A DNA stretch of 64,000 nucleotides from Axinella damicornis. Lineage: Eukaryota > Porifera > Demospongiae > Axinellida > Axinellidae. The stretch spans positions 1,118,501 through 1,182,500 of the forward strand of contig OZ007510.1 of NCBI GenBank assembly GCA_963931865.1. Direction: 5' to 3'. The first letter of the stretch is position 1; the number at the start of each line of letters is the position of its first letter. Position numbers and translations under genes: made by a program. A model generated the notes under the pieces. It did not search any database. It saw nothing but the letters and a program-made list of their open reading frames with translations, and was not told the DNA's origin. Of this stretch, positions 40,877 through 51,995 are shown piece by piece.

Positions 40877-43800
40877 TCAGTCAGAGTAGACCCGGGGCTC
40901 ATCTGCAGTAACAACGTCTTTCTTGTGATAATCTTCTTTCAATTTCTGCATAATCTCCTTGTGGTTTCTCCACGGTGACTGCAGCTTCACGATGGCATAG
41001 TTGTCCTTCACAAACTGAGCATATCTGTTGATCCTCTTCACAACCGGGGTACCATCAGCTTTCAACCTTGGAAGCAACTCCAGTGCACTGGGAGGGCAGC
41101 AAAAGCACTGGCAATAATAATTGTGGTCATGTGGATAAACTGACTTGTTTATTTGCTGTCCATCCACAGCTGACATGCATGTAGTCTCGGCCCCGGACCC
41201 AAACCAACCCCAGCGTGGATCGCTTCCAGTATCAGATACTAGAAGTGATCCATGCTGAGGTTGGTTTGGGTCTGGGACCATGACAACAGTTGACAGCGTA
41301 CATGACAGTATTCCAGAGGTGACCTCTGGAACTATACACTAGTCTCCATTGTCACTTCAGGACGAACTTGATCTTACCTGAGGCAGTATGGACATCTATC
41401 GGTATGAAGATTCACTGATTTTGAATGTCTTCCAATTCTAATGTATGGGAATTGAAGGGTAATTTGCTAAAAGCCAAGAATAATGCACAGGGAGGTATCC
41501 TCATCCCTTGGCCACGCGGAGTAGGGAAAAGTTTCCCTGCGGAGTAGGAAAAAGTTTCCCTACTCCGTGTGGCCTGGCAACGAGGCTAACATGGAGCTTA
41601 CTGATGATCACATCTGGTGCATTTGTAGATGTGCTTGTAGGCTATGCTGTAGCCATGGCAACGAGTTACAGGCTCAAGGTCTGGGTGGATACTGTTTGCC
41701 TTGTGAGCCCTGCAGACACAGTGACAGTACAAATAAACAACACAAGCTGCAGCATAAGCAACAACATTGGTACATAATTATTATGGAAATAAGACCATTC
41801 CCCTCAGTTTTCAACTGGGTGAGAATGGCATAGGACAACACTCACTGAGTTACCAGGCTTTCCAGTGAGGTCCATGTCCCCCGCCTTTAATACCATCAAT
41901 GATCCATGTGGCTGCATGGCACAACTCATGGATTAGGGTGGCTCGGATTCGCTCTGGAAGAGGGGAGGAAGCATACAACGTACATTATTTGCCTGAAGGA
42001 CAGAGCAATCTGCAACACTTACCGTATGAATCACAGACTTTGGAGGAGAGTTCTACACGGGCGTGCCTGGACATCCCAAATCTGGAGCAAAATGGGGAGA
42101 AGACCATTCACATCATCTAGTTTACATATCCTCGTTCCCAGGCTCCTCCCCTAGCTTTTGTTGCATATGTATTGAACAGTATGCAACAAAAAGTTGGGGA
42201 GGGGCTTGGGACATTATTCACCCCAGATTGTAGCAGTATCCGGCCGTCGTGCGTAGCTTGTTGTTCCACTTGATCTCCAGGTCAGCAGGCAGCTGTGATC
42301 ACACCAGCAATAGCAGGGGTGCATAATGACGTACCAGGAATATTAGTGTGGTTCGTTGCTTGCACTTTGAACACACCTTGTTTTCGAAGACAGTGTAGTT
42401 GAAAAGCTCAAACAGTTCCCGTACCATTTCCCCCTTGTGTCGGCTGAAGTTCTTGTTAGCTGATGGAGTGGTCGTTGGATTGGGGCCACACCTCGGAGCT
42501 CCCAAAGGAGTTTGGTTGGCTAGAAAAGAAACAAGCAGATCAACGATGTTGTTGCCATCTCAAGACCCAGACGACTTGCATGCTAACCTTTTACAGGTGT
42601 TGTCAGACACACGTGGTTCCTATCAACCAGAGGTGTGCATTTGAGTGTAGGACGGAGCTGTGTGGTTGACTTGGCAGCAGTGGTACTGTCTGTGCCAGGT
42701 GATCCCCAGAACACCTCACCAGTGTAGGGGGTGGTGCAGGAGGAGGTGGCCGAGGGGACTTTCCAGGGTGTGTGGGGGAGGTGGGGTGGGGCATTCTCAT
42801 TCAGACAGTAGCAATCCTCTTCCTTTACATCACTCTCCACCTTCACCTCCTCCCCATCACTCTCCACCTCCTCCCCACTACTCCCTACATCCTCAGAGTC
42901 ACTCACAACAAATACAGCAAGGCTGTGATCAGTGTGTGTGGTGGTGGTGTGAGCAGAGGGAAAGGAGGAGAAGTGAAGGCCATTTCTACAAGTTGCAAGG
43001 CCGTACCAGGACAAGCTCACTGAGACACTACCTTTTTCTGGAAGGAATATGCTTTGGGGCACGCTTCTTGGAAGATTCAATCTTCAATTGCACAAACACT
43101 GGAATACAGCATGATATGATAAGAGTTCAGCATGAGATGAAGCACAAATAGTCTAAGTTAGAACTTTATTACGCTCACATTTTTCCAGGTTCTCGTCTGC
43201 TTCATCATCAGAGTCCACCAGAATTGGCTGAGACACGGACCTACACGGGGAACAACAGTACGGACATCAGACAGCTTTCCGCTGCTATATGCACACGCCA
43301 GCACCAGTGACTCAACAGAGCTAAGTCTCATTCCCAGGCCAATACAGGTAGGAACAGTGTGGGAATGAACCTACTTCTAGCCCAGGTAGGACCAGTGTGG
43401 GAATGAACCTACTTCTAGCCCAGGTAGGAACAGTGTGGGAATGAACCTACTTGTAGCCCAGGTAGGACCAGTGTGGGAATGAACCTACTTGTAGCCCAGG
43501 TAGGACCAGTGTGGGAATGAACCTACTTGTAGCCTAGGTAGGAACAGTGTGGGAATGAACCTACTTCTAGCCCAGGTAGGAACAGTGTGGGAATGAACCT
43601 ACTTGTAGCCCAGGTAGGACCAGTGTGGGAATGAACCTACTTCTAGCCCAGGTAGGACCAGTGTGGGAATGAACCTACTTGTAGCCCAGGTAGGACCAGT
43701 GTGGGAATGAACCTACTTCTAGCCCAGGTAGGACCAGTGTGGGAATGAACCTACTTGTAGCCCAGGTAGGACCAGTGTGGGAATGAACCTACTTGTAGCC

Positions 43801-45151
43801 CAGGTAGGACCAGTGTGGGAATGAACCTACTTGTAGCCCAGGTAGGAATACGACTGCACTCACCCAACTCCATTCTTGCCAGTGCTGCACACAGCTCGAG
43901 GCTCACTGTCAACACCATCACACACAGTTGGCTGGACATGGGCCCTCTCCAGATTGATACTTCCACCCCACTCGACTGCACCCCACTCGACTGCACCCCA
44001 CTCGACTGCACCCCACTTGTACTCTTCTGCAGCAGTGACGTCATTGCTACTGCCATCAAAAGGTGGCACCTTCAAGCATAGCTCACTCAAGTCACTTGCA
44101 AAGCTTAAGGAAATCTCTTCCATTTTTCGTTCTGAATCTTCTGCGGTGCTGCAATGGTTGGAGCAGCTTTCTTTGGAAGAGCCTTCTCGGACGTCGTAAA
44201 CACTCTGTTGTCGTTGGAATCCAGCAAGAGGGTGTGAGGTGCTGGTGAAGGTTGGTCGCTCTCTGGCAGATACACTCTCCAGGTTTGATACTGCATTTGG
44301 AACACTCACACTTCCAGCATTAAACCCCAAGTTTGGGGTGGATGCTAGCGGTTGTCTCTCCCCTTCCAGGCTTGGGTAACTTGGGGAGCCAGGCAGCTCT
44401 GGTGTTTGGACACTGAAGTAGAATGACTCTCCACAGCTACCGATTGTCCGGCTCACGTCGGGGGGTGGGGATCCAGATTGGAGTGAGGAAAAGGAGATTG
44501 TTGCACGATTGTCATGACTTTTGGTATTATCAATGACCTGCTCCTCCCTTGACCCGTTGGTACAAGGTGGTGGTGACAGTGATAATGATCCAGCACAATC
44601 CTGGAAAATCGTATCCCAAAGTGACCCGAGCTGAAGGAAGGACAGTAAAATACAAGCCCTGATTCACAGCATCCCCCATTTTGACTAACCCTAACTCCTA
44701 ACTTAGGATATTATGTGTGCATTTTGATAGACAAAATGTGATGGCACAATTTGTTTGCTGTCCATTCAGAAGCGGTTACCTTAGTCTGTAGGTCTCTGAA
44801 GGGGAGCTTGAACTCAATGAACCCGCTGCTCTCACAGAGCACCAGAAAGTCCAGCAGTAACTTTAATGACACCTGACCTGGTGGATAACAATAACGATAG
44901 TACTTAAGTGAGTCCTATTCACTGTACAACAGCCAACATCTCACTTTAGCCTAGGAAGTAGCTACAGTATAAACTTGAACACTTTTCCCCATAAATTTAG
45001 AGGTCTCCTTGCAGCAAGCAAAGTCCCAATAATTTTGGTGTTCTCTTAGCCTGGTGGTACTGAGACTAGTGTTCTCTATTGTCCCACAAGCCACGGCCCC
45101 TGAGGCTACCTCCAGCTCCTTACCACTTTCTTCTGCTTGCGACGGATTCAT
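40877..45151 (-). CDS. GCNA: GCNA/ACRC-type SprT metalloprotease, germ-cell nuclear acidic protein homologue
   Basis: Thirteen exons, high to low: 45124-45151, 44780-44877, 43864-44630, 43179-43240, 43032-43098, 42588-42922, 42377-42519, 42222-42292, 42023-42081, 41854-41953, 41602-41709, 41378-41437, 40877-41087. Every phase agrees, giving 702 residues. The N-terminal 400 residues are disordered and acidic, with runs like SDSEDVGSSGEEVESDGEE. The SprT domain follows: LPADLEIKWNNKLRTTAGYC, then RATLIHELCHAATWIIDGIK with the HELCH zinc site, then GHGPHWKAW and HPDLEPVTRCHGYSI. A zinc ribbon (CTRCDH ... CPYC) and an HMG-like tail (YAQFVKDNYAIVK) complete it. GCNA proteins act on DNA-protein crosslinks and protect germline genomes. 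It is divergent from RNF14 with only 93 bp between ATGs. Intron 3 contains a 38-bp minisatellite. Confidence 0.9.
42131..42212. mobile_element. Foldback element in a short GCNA intron
   Basis: CCTCGTTCCCAGGCTCCTCC and stem TAGCTTTTGTTGCATA with complement GTATGCAACAAAAAGTTGGG. The right tip is degraded. It accounts for most of the intron between exons 42023-42081 and 42222-42292. Confidence 0.65.
43325..43850. repeat. 38-bp minisatellite, about 13 copies, in GCNA intron 3
   Basis: Unit AGCCCAGGTAGGACCAGTGT then GGGAATGAACCTACTT(G/C)T. It ends at the donor side of exon 43864-44630. The unit contains GGGAATGA, a fragment of the foldback tip, hinting at its source. Confidence 0.9.
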
Positions 45152-45244
45152 TTTGCGACACTTCAAATTTTGAAATGAAACCGCCAACTCCCCCCAATCA
45201 GAAATATTCTACGTGACGTCACACACGATCGGTGCATGTATACA
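45152..45244. promoter_or_regulatory. 93-bp divergent promoter, GCNA / RNF14, with CCAAT box and CRE
   Basis: Between the two ATGs lie a CCAAT box (45194-45198) and a perfect palindromic CRE, TGACGTCA (45214-45221), 15 bp apart. Both are symmetrical enough to serve both directions. The sites are seen directly. Their binding by NF-Y and CREB/ATF-type factors is inferred from known consensus sequences. Confidence 0.6.
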
Positions 45245-48200
45245 ATGGCTCAGTTGGCTGCCTGTAGCTGTCCTGCTGATTCTGAAGGCAGCAGTGCGTG
45301 TACGCCTGAGGAGGTGGAGGAGAACGTGAAACAACAGGGGACGGAGCTGGAGATGCTGCAGAACATCTACAGCAGTGAAATCACTGTTGTGAAGGAAGAC
45401 TCTGAATTTCTAGTATGCACTGCCTGTGTGTAGACTGTAGTCTGGTTCCCAGACCCTCCAAACTGGCTCCTGTCATTTACAATAAGGTCTGTTTCCATTC
45501 CAGGTGGCTGTTACCCCTCAGTTTGATGATGACGTTCAACTTGTGCTTCCAACTTCAAGTGGTCTCCCCGCGCCCACTCCCATGTGCGATACGGTACAGT
45601 CTTGTAAGCAGTTCACCCAAGTCACCCACCTCCCTCCCATTGAACTATACGTGAAGTACCACTCTGGATACCCCTCGAAGAAACCGCCTAACTTCCACAT
45701 ATCTGCACGCTGGCTGGATCCAAAACTTGTTCCAGCCATTTTAGAGAATCTGGAGCAGTTGTTCACTCCAGACTGTCCTGTAGTGTTTCAATGCATCACT
45801 TACCTTCAGGATGAACTAGTGAGGGACTACAGCTGCAACCAATCTCAAGATGACCTCCAACCAGAGTTTTCTGTCCAGCCACCTGATTCTGTTGATGCCT
45901 GTGACCATGACTCTGGTATACCGCACAGCAATGGCCCATCATCATCCCTGGGTATCAGGCACCCATGTCAGATCTTTCTCCGAAGTACCTCCCAGCTGGA
46001 CGACATGGAAGAGTATGATTGGTGTGAGGTTCACCAGGAGTTCCTGCAGAGCAAGCACGAGTGTGGGATCTGTGTCTCGGAACTGCTCGGGAAGGAATTC
46101 TGCGAACCGTGTCACTCATGCAATCAGCTCTTTTGCAAAGACTGTATACTAGGATATTGCCACGTAAGTGGTCCAGTAGCAAGCTAGACACTCCTAGCCT
46201 CATTCCCAGGCTGTGTGCGGCCTGGGAACGAGGTTAAGACACTCACTGTTTGGCAGTCTTCCACAGTCTCCTGATCTCATTCCCAGACCCATGAAAGGTC
46301 TGGGAATGAGAACACCAAACCTCATTTGACATCACCGTCAGGAGTGAGTGCTGGTGCTTTTCTCTCCAGGTGTGTGTAGGTGACGGCCAGGTGAGCCACC
46401 TGCAATGTCCCAACCAGCGCTGCACCAACCCCCTCTCCGACCCTTTTCTACAGAGCATCCTGTCAAAGGAAATGTTTGAAAGGTCAATAGATCCCTAGAT
46501 TATTAGGGACTAAAGATTATTTGCCAGCACCATGCCAGAGTACTGATAGCAACCTCCTCTCAATCATTGCAGATATGTTCACTTGCGGAATGAGGTTCAA
46601 CTGGACTCGGTTCCTGGAATGGTATTCTGTCCCAGGACCTCATGCGGTTCCAGAGTGGTCTCAGAACCGGACTCAAGCCTGGCCGTGTGCCCCCAATGTA
46701 TGTTTCCCTTCTGCAAGGTGTGCAAGCAAACGTGGCATGGACCCGGAGCATGTCCTGCTCTGGAGAAGGTAAGTATAGCTGCGTTTTTGTGTCAGTGGTT
46801 TAGTGTTATTGCTTTCTCAATGGTTTTTGTTATTAGTTACATTTGAAAAAAACACGCTAGTATGTGTCTGAGTTTGTAGCTCTAGTCCCCACACTTCTTC
46901 TAAGATTGGGACCCAACTTGGTGACGAAGCAGAGGCTGGCACAGTTGCTGCAAAGAAAAAGAAGCAGGACGAGCAGGACCAGAGGAGAATTGAGGAACTC
47001 AAGGTGAGCTGCATTGCATAGATCAGTCCACCTTCTCTCATTGCTCACCCCCTCTTCTGGCCTCATTCCCAGACCTACCTGCAAGCTATATAGCGTCGTT
47101 CCCAGTCCTGCCCACAAGCTAGCCTTGTTCCCAGAGCTACCCACAAGCTTGCCCCATTCCCATACGTACCACAAGCTAGCCTTGTTCCCAGACCTACCCA
47201 CAAGCTAGCCTTGTTCCCAGACCTACCCACAAGCTAGCCTTGTTCCCAGACCTACCCACAAGCTAGCCTTGTTCCCAGTCCTACCCACAAGCTAGCCTTG
47301 TTCCCAGTCCTACCCACAAGCTAGTGTCATTCCCAAACCTACCCACAAGCATAATAACCACATTTCCAGACTGATCTATCTTGGTCTTGTGGGCCAGATG
47401 TAGGGCAGACAGACAATACCCACTCTGACAGCCTTTATGGGATGACTACTTTCATGCTGCTCCTCCCTCTCAGAGCCTCGTTTGGATGCGTTCTGGTGAA
47501 AACGCAAGACCCTGCCCCAAGTGCCAGAGTATGATCCAGAAGAGCGGTGGCTGCAATAAGATGAATTGTCGGAGCTGCGGGTCCTGCTTCTGCTGGCTGT
47601 GCGGAAAGCAGATAGCAGGGTGAGGAGGACTCGTTGGAGTTCACTTTGCAGTAGCACAACAGCCCGAACATGTAGGAAGGCAACTGAGCCTTCTGTTTTT
47701 CTACTCAGTGGGCCTCTAGACAGGATGAGTGTTGTATCTATCTTACCTCAGCTGGTCTATTCTTGGTTTGTTGTGCAGCTACAACCACTTCACTCCCAGT
47801 AGCTGTCCACTGTTTCGCCCGGAGGATTACCTCCCTCCCCGGGAGGCAGGACCTGATGTTGACGCTCCCAATGATCAGCAGCTGCTACAAGATGTGCTGA
47901 TGTCTAAATGCCCTCGGTGCGAACAGGTAAGCATTTACCAGTCTTGGTTCCCATACCTCTCCCCTGGGAATGTGCACATGCCATATACCTCTATACTCCA
48001 GTACACCTCATACTAGTCCATCCACACCTCAGACTAGCCATCCACCAGTCTAGCCGCTAGCCCCTCTCTGCCCGGCCGGTCGGAGAGGGGCTAGCGGCTA
48101 GACTAGCCATCCACATCTTGACTACAGATTACGAACTCTATGGTCAAATAAGTTGGTTCCTGTTGCCATGGTAATTTGGTATACAACTCTGTCCACACAC

Positions 48201-48391
48201 TGTAGGTTGAGAGCAAGATCAACAACCACAACTGGATCCACTGTCGCAAGTGTCGCTTCCAGTTCTGCCATCTCTGCAGAGAGGCATGCTTTGGTGCCTG
48301 GCACTTCAGCAAATATGGCTGCAAGCGGATCACCGGTGTCAAGGAGGACCTTGCAATCCTCACCCAAGAGAGGAAGAGGAAGGAACAGTAG
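45245..48391 (+). CDS. RNF14: RNF14-like RWD/RBR E3 ubiquitin ligase
   Basis: Eight exons: 45245-45412, 45504-46163, 46370-46482, 46573-46768, 46905-47003, 47474-47619, 47779-47926, 48206-48391. Phases agree, giving about 537 residues. The N-terminal RWD domain has ELEMLQNIYSSEI and YHSGYPSKKPPNF. RING1 starts CGICVSELLGKEFC. The IBR has CPRTSCGS ... CPQCMFPFCKVC. RING2 is CPKCQSMIQKSGGCNKMNC with the presumed catalytic Cys in GGCNKMNC, then CFCWLCGK and YNHF. A further Cys-rich block, CPRCEQVESKINNHNWIHC ... CRKCRFQFCHLC, follows. RNF14 transfers ubiquitin by the RING/HECT-hybrid mechanism and in mammals acts on stalled ribosomes and androgen receptor signalling. The usual RING1 His appears replaced (CNQLFC). 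The 3' end is 114 bp from the NEPRO stop. Confidence 0.9.
47060..47362. repeat. 29-bp tandem repeat in RNF14 intron 5
   Basis: About nine copies of CTAGCCTTGTTCCCAGACCT plus ACCCACAAG. The unit includes the foldback tip TAGCCTTGTTCCCAG, another case where a tip sequence became tandemly amplified. Confidence 0.85.
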
Positions 48392-48505
48392 CTGCAGACC
48401 GACAACCAAACTAGATGCCAGAACTCGTTAGTGGGACAAGTTTATCACTATCTTTCATGCAGGTCAGAATTTTATTTTTGTAATCAAGATCATAATCACA
48501 CTGCA

Positions 48506-50634
48506 CTATTCCGATGCTCCCAGCATACTGAATATTTCTTCAATGTCATCATGATTCATTTGAGAAGAGGTTGGGTGTATCTTGTGAGAGGCTGCTGTTC
48601 CATCAGTACCTCTCCCGAACAGCACATTCCGGGATGAACCAGCTGTCTGTGCATCAATATCTTCGTTCCAGACTCCATCATTAGCTTCCTCAGAACCCTC
48701 TCTCCAGCAGGTCTCTGCATCCTCCATTTCTAATGTGAACTGCCTCTGCAGTGCTTGCACACTCCCGCGTCCGGTTGCCAGTCGGCCATCTTGCTCAGAG
48801 TTGTCTGATCGTTGCACACAGCGCTGTTTCAACATGTCTCTCTTGTGCAAGCGAACCCTTCTTACCTGTGGAGGAGTAGTAGCAGTGTGCAGCTGCAAAC
48901 TGTACCAGTGAACCAACCCCCAGGGAAGCTTGCCTCCAATTCTGATATGCTTTGCTACAACCGTGTGTGCAAATCTGCCCTCACCCAGTCCCGAGGTGAG
49001 TCTTGAGATGAGTCTCCTGCTCCGTGCTCTCAGTTTCAATACCTTCCCTTGCTTCCTCACCTGCACTAACAGAACATTTGCTCTCTTGGTTCCATGGCCT
49101 CTCTTTCTCCTCCAATCTCTCAAGCCCGAGTTCAGTGACTGACATGTGCCATCCATATAACATGGGGAAACGATAGCTCTTTCTGAGGGAGTAGCTGAAT
49201 GATCCGTAATTTGTAGTTTGGGACGGTGGACAAAATCCTGCTGCCTTTTAACCAGCTGCTCCTCATTCAGAGCCACAGGTACTGTTAAAGATATATAATT
49301 ATGTGAGTGCACAGGTATACACATCATTACACCTCTTGACTTATATATCTCACCTCCCATATCTCTGATGGTCATTTCTCTAGCAGATGGATCCATTTCT
49401 TCTATACCCAGTCCCTCTCTCCCAGCCATCCTTTCTCCCTCAGTTGTCGGCTTCACGAGGTAGCCCCGGTACAGCCTGCCCAAGTGATCAGCAATGCTGT
49501 GTGGCAGCTAGCGGGAGACAGCTTTTAATTCACTTAATCTATCTCAATATTGATCTGATACTCACTTCGGCATTCTCATACAAGGAGCTTCTCACAATGT
49601 TGTACGCCTCGGAGATGGCCAAAAGGTGGTACCGCAAACAAAACCTACAAAGATGCATTAGAAATGTAAAATCTTTAAGGCTACAGAGATGGTTGAAATG
49701 TCATGTATATATCCCATTACTTGCTCCAAGTCTTCTGTATAACAACCAGTACTTGTCCCCATTTACCATTTGGGGCTGATTTTATAGCTGGGCATCTGCT
49801 GCTTTTGTAGTAAAAAAACCCCACAAAGATTATGAGAAACTCACCACATTCTGCTGAGAGATGCAACCATAAGCAGGTTGAACGGGATGAACAAGCTCCT
49901 GGTCAGCCTCTGGTGAACTTCACTGCAGAAATTTGAATGTACAATCTTGTCCTGTTGCAAAGACCATTATGCTCAGGGAGTGTAGCACTATTTTACGTTA
50001 CCTAAATGTTTGTTCGATGAATCGTATCAATTTTGCAGTAAAAACTGCACACTCAGCTAGTCTGGAGGTCAGCTCTCTCGTTTCCGTCTTCACAGTGTGT
50101 GCCGCACAGTCAGAGCTACAGTAGGCAAAGTAGGCATTACGTTTCCAACTGCAAACGTGTGCTTAACCTGCTCTCAGTCTAATACCCAACACAGGTCACT
50201 TGATACCAGAAGCAATCCAAGCTGGGTCTGGGACCGAGACTATGTTTAGCCTCCTTTACAATTTCTTACAGCTACCCTCATCCACCTAGATTCTCGCCAC
50301 ACTGCCAGTGTCCATTAACTAGACAACCGGCTTTAACTAAACACGTTACTGTTACCGTAGCTTCAATAGCGCCTTCAATTGATTGTGGAGGGCAGCAATA
50401 CCATAGCGCCTCAGGTCCTTGGACACCTACACAAAGAATCAAAAGTGGGTTGTTAAATTTGCATCAGATTGACCCCCTTCCACATACCCTAGTAAGCATT
50501 TGATAGGATTTATCCCTTCGATGTTGGTTCTTGCTGCGGTAGAGAAGCCTGGAGAAAACTTGGACCTCTTTCATAACAATACTGAGAGAAAGCTTTTGGA
50601 TACAACTCCGCAGTCGCCTTCTAAACTCCATCAT
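48506..50634 (-). CDS. NEPRO: Nucleolus and neural progenitor protein (NEPRO) homologue
   Basis: Six exons, high to low: 50488-50634, 50356-50426, 50002-50115, 49845-49922, 49566-49644, 48506-49507. Phases agree, giving 496 residues (472 if a 72-nt in-frame intron at 49282-49353 is removed); human is about 567. Matches as recalled from human NEPRO/C3orf17: VMKEVQVFSRLLYRSKNQHR (human VIKECHLVILSL ... VLYSNHNRM), NLLMVASLSRMW, and the C-terminal DDIEEIFSMLG (human DDIDDIFALMG). The middle is basic (RKRGHGTKRANVL), fitting a nucleolar protein linked to RNase MRP/P and rRNA processing. It shares an 84-bp promoter with the XTBD gene, itself tied to the ribosome-related exonuclease XRN2. Confidence 0.8.
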
Positions 50635-50718
50635 CAGGTCATAGCCTAGCCAACGATCCTCAAGGTCAAAGGTCAAAGGTCAAGAGGTCACATCGCCTTG
50701 GGGTTAAACCAAATAAAG
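50635..50718. promoter_or_regulatory. 84-bp divergent promoter with four AGGTCA half-sites
   Basis: AGGTCA occurs at 50663-50668, 50670-50675, 50677-50682 and 50685-50690, all in the same direction. Spacings are one, one and two bases, so two overlapping DR1 elements and a DR2. DR1 of AGGTCA is the classical site of HNF4/RXR-type nuclear receptors. The motif is certain, the factor is inferred. Confidence 0.7.
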
Positions 50719-51678
50719 ATGGCTGCCTCCGTGGAGGTGGGACTGGATGAACTCGTGAAAAGATCCTCCTGGGAACCAAGACACGAGTGGGAGTCGAGGC
50801 TTAAGTTTGTGGAAGACCACGTGGATACCTTTGGGCTGGAAAAGACCATCAACCTCTCCAACGTGTGGGCAAACATGAAATTTTTAGGTTGCAGCTATCC
50901 CGCCAAAACTGAGGCCTTTGTCGCTGCCTTCCCAGTACCGGATTTTGATGAGCTAAGAGCCAGAAGAAGGAAACGGAAGCAAGGTGGGCAAGAAAGCTTT
51001 ACACAAGGGTTGGACACAGGAGGGCCTTCTGACGCCAAGAAATTAAAGGATGATTTGGGAAGCCATGAGGATGTTGCATCAGAGGTGGATGCCTTGATAT
51101 CGGCCGTTAGACTGAAGTACGAAAAGAGCTCTAAAGAAGAACAGCAGCTAAAGAGCACCCAACGACAGGAAGCTCTGTTCAGTGCACCAGAAATGAAAGA
51201 CGTTGCTCAGCAAATGTGCTTGTGCAGCTCCTGTCTGGGGCTGACAGCCAACGCCATGGAGAAACTGCACACCTTGTTCCAGCGCTTCACTTCCAAGCAC
51301 AGTCAAGGGTTTAGCTATGACTACAGCTGGGAAGAGTTCAACTTCAAAGGAAGCAACCTCAAGAAATGTGTTCTCACGGTAAACGGTAAGGCTGTGGCAG
51401 AAAAACATGGCCTCAACAAGAAAGTTGCAAAGCGAATGCTTGCAGAAGATGTGATTGAAGCTATAGACTTCTACCAACGGGCGAATGGAATTCCACCGTG
51501 TCCTGCACGCTGCCCCAAGCCAGCACCTCTCAAGTCGAGCCAAGAAGGGTCAGGATCCTACCCGGAGGTTGCCAACCCAGGGCTGATGAAGGACCCACGC
51601 AGTGCCTCTGGGATCAGAAGCAGCTTCTTTGCCCCTGCAGCACAGAAGGCCATGAGAGGAGGAGGCCGGTACCACTAA
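50719..51678 (+). CDS. XTBD (XRN2-binding) domain protein, CDKN2AIP/NKRF-like
   Basis: One uninterrupted exon of 319 codons. The ATG at 50719 follows a TTG-initiated extension and gives MAASVEVG. Residues 16-70 form an XTBD: SSWEPRHEWESRLKFVEDHV, then LSNVWANMKFLGCSYP, matching the CDKN2AIP pattern HWRHRRDFLLRN and SMAWANHVFLGCRYP. A charged linker (RARRRKRKQGG) looks like a nuclear localisation signal. Residues 200-260 resemble a double-stranded-RNA-binding fold (VLTVNGKAVAEKHGLNKKVA, then KRMLAEDVIEAI), again as in CDKN2AIP. The tail is basic and Ser/Pro-rich. XTBD proteins tether and regulate XRN2 in the nucleus. No introns, unlike all its neighbours. Confidence 0.75.
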   Translation: MAASVEVGLDELVKRSSWEPRHEWESRLKFVEDHVDTFGLEKTINLSNVWANMKFLGCSYPAKTEAFVAAFPVPDFDELRARRRKRKQGGQESFTQGLDTGGPSDAKKLKDDLGSHEDVASEVDALISAVRLKYEKSSKEEQQLKSTQRQEALFSAPEMKDVAQQMCLCSSCLGLTANAMEKLHTLFQRFTSKHSQGFSYDYSWEEFNFKGSNLKKCVLTVNGKAVAEKHGLNKKVAKRMLAEDVIEAIDFYQRANGIPPCPARCPKPAPLKSSQEGSGSYPEVANPGLMKDPRSASGIRSSFFAPAAQKAMRGGGRYH

Positions 51679-51739
51679 ATGGCAGTCCCAAATTTATTTA
51701 AATTTCACCTATCCCACTAACCTACCCCTTCTTCTGTAC

Positions 51740-51995
51740 ACACCCCCTTGATATGAAATACCCCCCTATACCCCACTTCATCCCCCCGTATCCCACTTCA
51801 TTCCCCCTATGCCCCACTTCATTCCCCCCTCTACCCCACTTCATTCCCCCCTATGCCCCACTTCATTCCCACTTCATTCCCCCCTCTACCCCACTTCATT
51901 CCCCCCTATACCCCACTTCATCCCCCCCTCTACCCCACTTCATCCCCCCCTCTACCCCACTTCATCCCCCCCTCTACCCCACTTCATTCATTAAT
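51740..51995. repeat. CCCCACTTCATTCCCCC minisatellite
   Basis: About twelve copies of a 19-20-bp unit (TACCCCACTTCATTCCCCCC). It begins 60 bp after the stop of the XTBD gene, so it is probably part of its 3' UTR. An AATAAA signal follows at about 52109. Confidence 0.85.
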
